64,000 nt of DNA. Origin: Pectobacterium peruviense. GTDB taxonomy: Bacteria > Pseudomonadota > Gammaproteobacteria > Enterobacterales > Enterobacteriaceae. This document shows, one piece after another, positions 61,498 through 64,000 of this stretch. The stretch is from contig NZ_LXFV01000001.1 of the NCBI RefSeq assembly GCF_002847345.1, positions 124,001-188,000 on the forward strand, in the 5' to 3' direction. Position 1 is the first letter of the stretch. Each line of letters starts with the position of its first letter. The notes below the pieces were generated by a model. The model was given only the letters and a program-made list of their open reading frames with translations. It had not been told where the DNA came from and did no database searches. The position numbers and the translations under genes are program-made.

Positions 61498-62466
61498 TCA
61501 ACGCGGCATTTTGTTAATCAAGTCCATCATTTTAATCCGGGAATCGGTTGATACCTTCCGAACCTCCAATTCAATACCGCGTTTATCTAATTCACGGAAT
61601 GCCACAATATCCTTCTCATCGATAGAAACGGCATTATTTACCTGAGTTTTCCCCTGTTTGAACGCCATGCCGCCAATATTGACCGAGGTGATTTTTACGC
61701 CATTTTCGATCAGCGTTAATACATCCGTCGGATTGGTGAACAGTAACATCACACGATCGGTGGCATATTTCGGGTTGTCATAAACACGAACGGCTTTTGC
61801 TACATCCACCACGTGCGCGGTAACGCCCGGTGGCGCAACCTGAGTCAGCAACGTTTTACGCACGTGATCGGCAGCGACTTCATCGCTGATAACAATAATG
61901 CGCGAAACATTGGTTTCTTTCGTCCAACGGGTGGCGACCTGACCATGAATCAGACGGTCGTCGATGCGTGCCAACCCAATCTTCATATGTTCGCCGGGAC
62001 CTGCCGGTGTGGGTACAGCGTTGGCTTTGGGGGGCGGTGGAGGAGAAAGATGGGGGACTTTGGGTTTTTCCTGATGCTTCAGCGCCTTGACGCCATCTCT
62101 GCCAGCCTCCAGTGCAATAGAAACCAGATCGGAGAAGGACGGATTATCATCCCGAGCCATAAAGGTTTCCGCCAGCATGGGGATATTCACGCCGGCGATA
62201 ACATCATGGTTTTCTTTATCCGTGACGAGGCGACTGGCGGCGTTAAACGGGCTGCCGCCCCATGTATCAACGAGAAACAGCACGCCTTGCGATGTGTCTA
62301 AGTGCGTGAGTTTTTCCTGATATTTTTCTATCAATGTTTCGGCGTTTTCTCCGGGAACGAAATCAATCCAGGCGACATTACTTTGTTCACCAAGAATCAT
62401 TTCTGCTGTCTTTAACAGCGGTCCCGCAGTGGCGCCGTGAGTGCATAACATGATTGCAATACTCAC
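61498..62466 (-). CDS. manX: mannose PTS cytoplasmic subunit IIAB
   Basis: The 322-residue fusion has a IIA domain with phospho-His10 (LCTHG), a Pro-rich linker (PPPPP near 146-150) and a IIB domain with phospho-His174 in DRLIHGQVATRW. It receives phosphate from HPr and phosphorylates mannose and related sugars through ManYZ. It heads manXYZ; the 177-bp gap before manY is large. Confidence 0.95.
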   Translation of the reverse strand: MSIAIMLCTHGATAGPLLKTAEMILGEQSNVAWIDFVPGENAETLIEKYQEKLTHLDTSQGVLFLVDTWGGSPFNAASRLVTDKENHDVIAGVNIPMLAETFMARDDNPSFSDLVSIALEAGRDGVKALKHQEKPKVPHLSPPPPPKANAVPTPAGPGEHMKIGLARIDDRLIHGQVATRWTKETNVSRIIVISDEVAADHVRKTLLTQVAPPGVTAHVVDVAKAVRVYDNPKYATDRVMLLFTNPTDVLTLIENGVKITSVNIGGMAFKQGKTQVNNAVSIDEKDIVAFRELDKRGIELEVRKVSTDSRIKMMDLINKMPR

Positions 62467-62519
62467 TTGCTACCTCCTCACGTTCACGATCAAAAAGAGT
62501 CAATGTGTCAGGAAACAGA

Positions 62520-62548
62520 GTTAACGTTCCGGTAGTGAAAACGTTAAC
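62520..62548. promoter_or_regulatory. inverted GTTAACGTT pair upstream of manX
   Basis: GTTAACGTT (62520-62528) and AACGTTAAC (62540-62548) are perfect inverted copies 11 bp apart, 54-82 bp before the manX start. They look like sites for a dimeric or tetrameric regulator. Confidence 0.5.
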
Positions 62549-62648
62549 CGTCGCGGTATTAGTATGGCTGCAAGAAAAAATTTTACCGTGGATTCATGAC
62601 ATTCACTGTATTCCTCCAGGTTGTCAGGCGAGAAATCGTGACTGACGG

Positions 62649-62676
62649 ATTTATTTTACTTATCGAAAAAATAAAT
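62649..62676. promoter_or_regulatory. Mlc/NagC-type operator of manXYZ
   Basis: ATTTATTTT (62649-62657) and AAAATAAAT (62668-62676) form a perfect 9-bp inverted repeat with a 10-bp spacer, the style of Mlc and NagC sites that control E. coli manXYZ. A CRP-like TGTGATGATGCTCTAA (from 62679) adjoins it. Confidence 0.6.
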
Positions 62677-62699
62677 AGTGTGATGATGCTCTAATGCTG

Positions 62700-63035
62700 A
62701 CCAGTTAAGCAGGGGACTAAAATGGCGCGGAATAGGAAAATTTGAACGTGTTATCAATGCGAAGCGGGTCTACGAAATTCTTTGTGAAAAATGGTAACAA
62801 CCTGTTAGAGTAAACATCCCATTAATTGCTTAGGAGCACCGGGCATCAGCCCTTCCCATGGACTGTCACCGACAAACTGTTCTCTGTTTCCCCGCTAATG
62901 CTGGCGGTTTTCTGTACTCAGCTGGTCACTCAGACCACATTCAGAATCTCTCTGATTCACACCAACTCTTTTTATTACCATTCAATGCGGCTCATGCATT
63001 GATGTCATCTGCTCGTTCATTTTCTGGAGTCTGAC
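62700..63035 (+). other. leader region of yoaE
   Basis: About 335 bp with no ORF. It contains short potential hairpins such as GGGCATCAGCCC (62842-62853) and pyrimidine-rich stretches before GGAG at 63026-63029. I looked for a GGGGAGTAG yybP-ykoY start, since TerC genes often carry one, and did not see it. Confidence 0.35.
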
Positions 63036-64000
63036 ATGGAATTTTTGCTAGATCCTTCAATCTGGGCAGGCCTATTGACGCTGGTGGTACTTGAAATTGT
63101 TCTGGGTATCGACAATTTGGTGTTTATCGCCATTTTGGCGGATAAATTACCCCCCAAGCAGCGAGATAAAGCCCGCATTATCGGTTTAAGCCTGGCGTTG
63201 TTCATGCGTCTGGGCCTGTTGTCTTTGATTTCCTGGATGGTCACACTGACGCGTCCATTGTTTAGCGTTGGCGATTTCAGCTTCTCGGGTCGTGACCTGA
63301 TTCTGCTGTTCGGTGGGGTATTCCTACTATTTAAAGCCACAGTGGAATTGCATGAACGGCTAGAGAATAAAACGCACGATGGCAACGGTAATCGCGCGCA
63401 TGCCAGCTTCTGGGCCGTGGTTGCGCAGATCGTCGTGCTGGATGCGGTGTTCTCACTGGATGCCGTCATTACCGCGGTGGGGATGGTGGATCACCTGGGC
63501 GTCATGATGACGGCGGTGATCATTGCAATGGGCGTCATGCTGATTGCTTCTAAACCACTGACCAACTTCGTCAACGAGCACCCAACGGTGGTTGTCCTGT
63601 GTCTCAGCTTCTTGCTGATGATTGGTCTGAGCCTGATGGCGGAAGGTTTTGGCTTCCATATTCCGAAAGGCTACCTGTATGCAGCGATTGGTTTCTCTAT
63701 CCTGATCGAACTGTTTAACCAAATTGCCCGTCATAACTTTATGAAGCATCAGTCGCACCGTCCTTTGCGTGAACGTACCGCAGAGGCCATTCTGCGCCTG
63801 ATGGGCTCACGGAAAAACATGGACGATGTGGATGCGGATGAACCGCAGAAGAAGCTCACGACAGAAGAATTTGCTGAGGAAGAGCGCAATATGATCAGCG
63901 GTGTGCTGACATTAGCCTCGCGTTCGCTGCGTAGCGTGATGACGCCGCGTACTGAAATTTCCTGGGTAGATAGTGGCAGTTCTGTCGAACAGATCCGGAT
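63036..64000 (+). CDS. yoaE: TerC-family membrane protein YoaE with CBS/CorC-like tail (3' end beyond window)
   Basis: The frame [39 protein letters not shown] has the TerC pattern of seven or so membrane segments with acidic residues ([20 protein letters not shown]), then a cytosolic part beginning [25 protein letters not shown] typical of CBS-domain hemolysin-like proteins. It matches E. coli YoaE and lies divergent from manX as there. At least 321 residues are present. TerC proteins are linked to Mn and other metal handling. Confidence 0.92.
   Translation, partial: MEFLLDPSIWAGLLTLVVLEIVLGIDNLVFIAILADKLPPKQRDKARIIGLSLALFMRLGLLSLISWMVTLTRPLFSVGDFSFSGRDLILLFGGVFLLFKATVELHERLENKTHDGNGNRAHASFWAVVAQIVVLDAVFSLDAVITAVGMVDHLGVMMTAVIIAMGVMLIASKPLTNFVNEHPTVVVLCLSFLLMIGLSLMAEGFGFHIPKGYLYAAIGFSILIELFNQIARHNFMKHQSHRPLRERTAEAILRLMGSRKNMDDVDADEPQKKLTTEEFAEEERNMISGVLTLASRSLRSVMTPRTEISWVDSGSSVEQIR

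Noticed and set aside
62840-63030. yybP-ykoY riboswitch before yoaE
   Set aside because: The diagnostic GGGGAGTAG opening and matching 3' part were not found.

Overview
The window is a chromosomal segment of a soft-rot enterobacterium, most probably Pectobacterium. Gene order is largely the Escherichia coli core order (purB-hflD-mnmA-nudJ-rluE/icd; htpX/kdgR/yebO; thrS-infC-rpmI-rplT-pheM-pheS-pheT-ihfA; yniC/yniB/yniA; yobF-cspC, rlmA, mntP, yobD, manXYZ/yoaE). It is interrupted by pectin and oligogalacturonide catabolism genes (ogl, kdgR, paeX, kdgM, togMNAB, pelW, kduD, kdgF) with sequences matching KdgR operators. No rRNA, tRNA, CRISPR array or insertion sequence was seen. Identifications rest on reading the protein and DNA sequence; no database search was run.

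Layout. 1-5.9 kb: purB (cut by the window edge), hflD, mnmA, nudJ and rluE on the minus strand, then divergent icd; an array of about eight 16-bp repeats lies just upstream of purB. 5.9-9.7 kb: a NapH-type polyferredoxin gene, then an apparent phage-derived regulatory islet with a Mor-family activator, a self-cleaving CI/LexA-like repressor and a small DUF1883-like gene. 10-16.3 kb: a GAF-PAS-GGDEF-EAL protein and the pyruvate-sensing ypdA-ypdB pair directly upstream of its presumed target, yhjX. 16.5-19.9 kb: an orphan UgpB-like binding protein with a glycerophosphodiesterase (again preceded by 16-bp repeats) and htpX. 20-24.4 kb: ogl, kdgR, yebO and an aromatic amino acid permease. 24.6-31.8 kb: the translation-factor cluster with its thrS operator, the ATT start of infC, the pheM leader peptide and its attenuator. 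31.8-38.9 kb: ygbA, an ABC exporter, yddG, nadE, osmE, tcyP and SOS-controlled ydjM. 39-49.2 kb: the oligogalacturonide uptake and breakdown cluster, with a decayed kduI. 49.2-64 kb: hxpB, yniB, yniA, sitABCD, small membrane or stress ORFs, cspC, rlmA, mntP with a yybP-ykoY riboswitch, yobD, manXYZ and the start of yoaE, with three ERIC-type repeats.

How the genes work together. KdgM (outer membrane), PaeX (periplasmic deacetylation), TogMNAB (inner membrane import), PelW and Ogl (cytosolic cleavage), KdgF and KduD (conversion toward KDG) form one pectin route, with KdgR encoded 20 kb away and candidate KdgR boxes before ogl, kdgM, pelW and at kdgF/kduI. SitABCD (Mn/Fe import, Fur box), MntP (Mn export, riboswitch) and TerC-family YoaE touch metal homeostasis.

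The most unusual signals are: (i) the CI-like/Mor-like pair, where a related operator sits inside the -35/-10 spacer of both promoters and the repressor mRNA appears leaderless; (ii) 16-bp tandem arrays placed immediately before the ribosome binding sites of purB and the ugpB-like gene; (iii) a kduI gene reduced to its last ~60 codons; and (iv) ERIC elements carrying a shared ~71-bp insertion.
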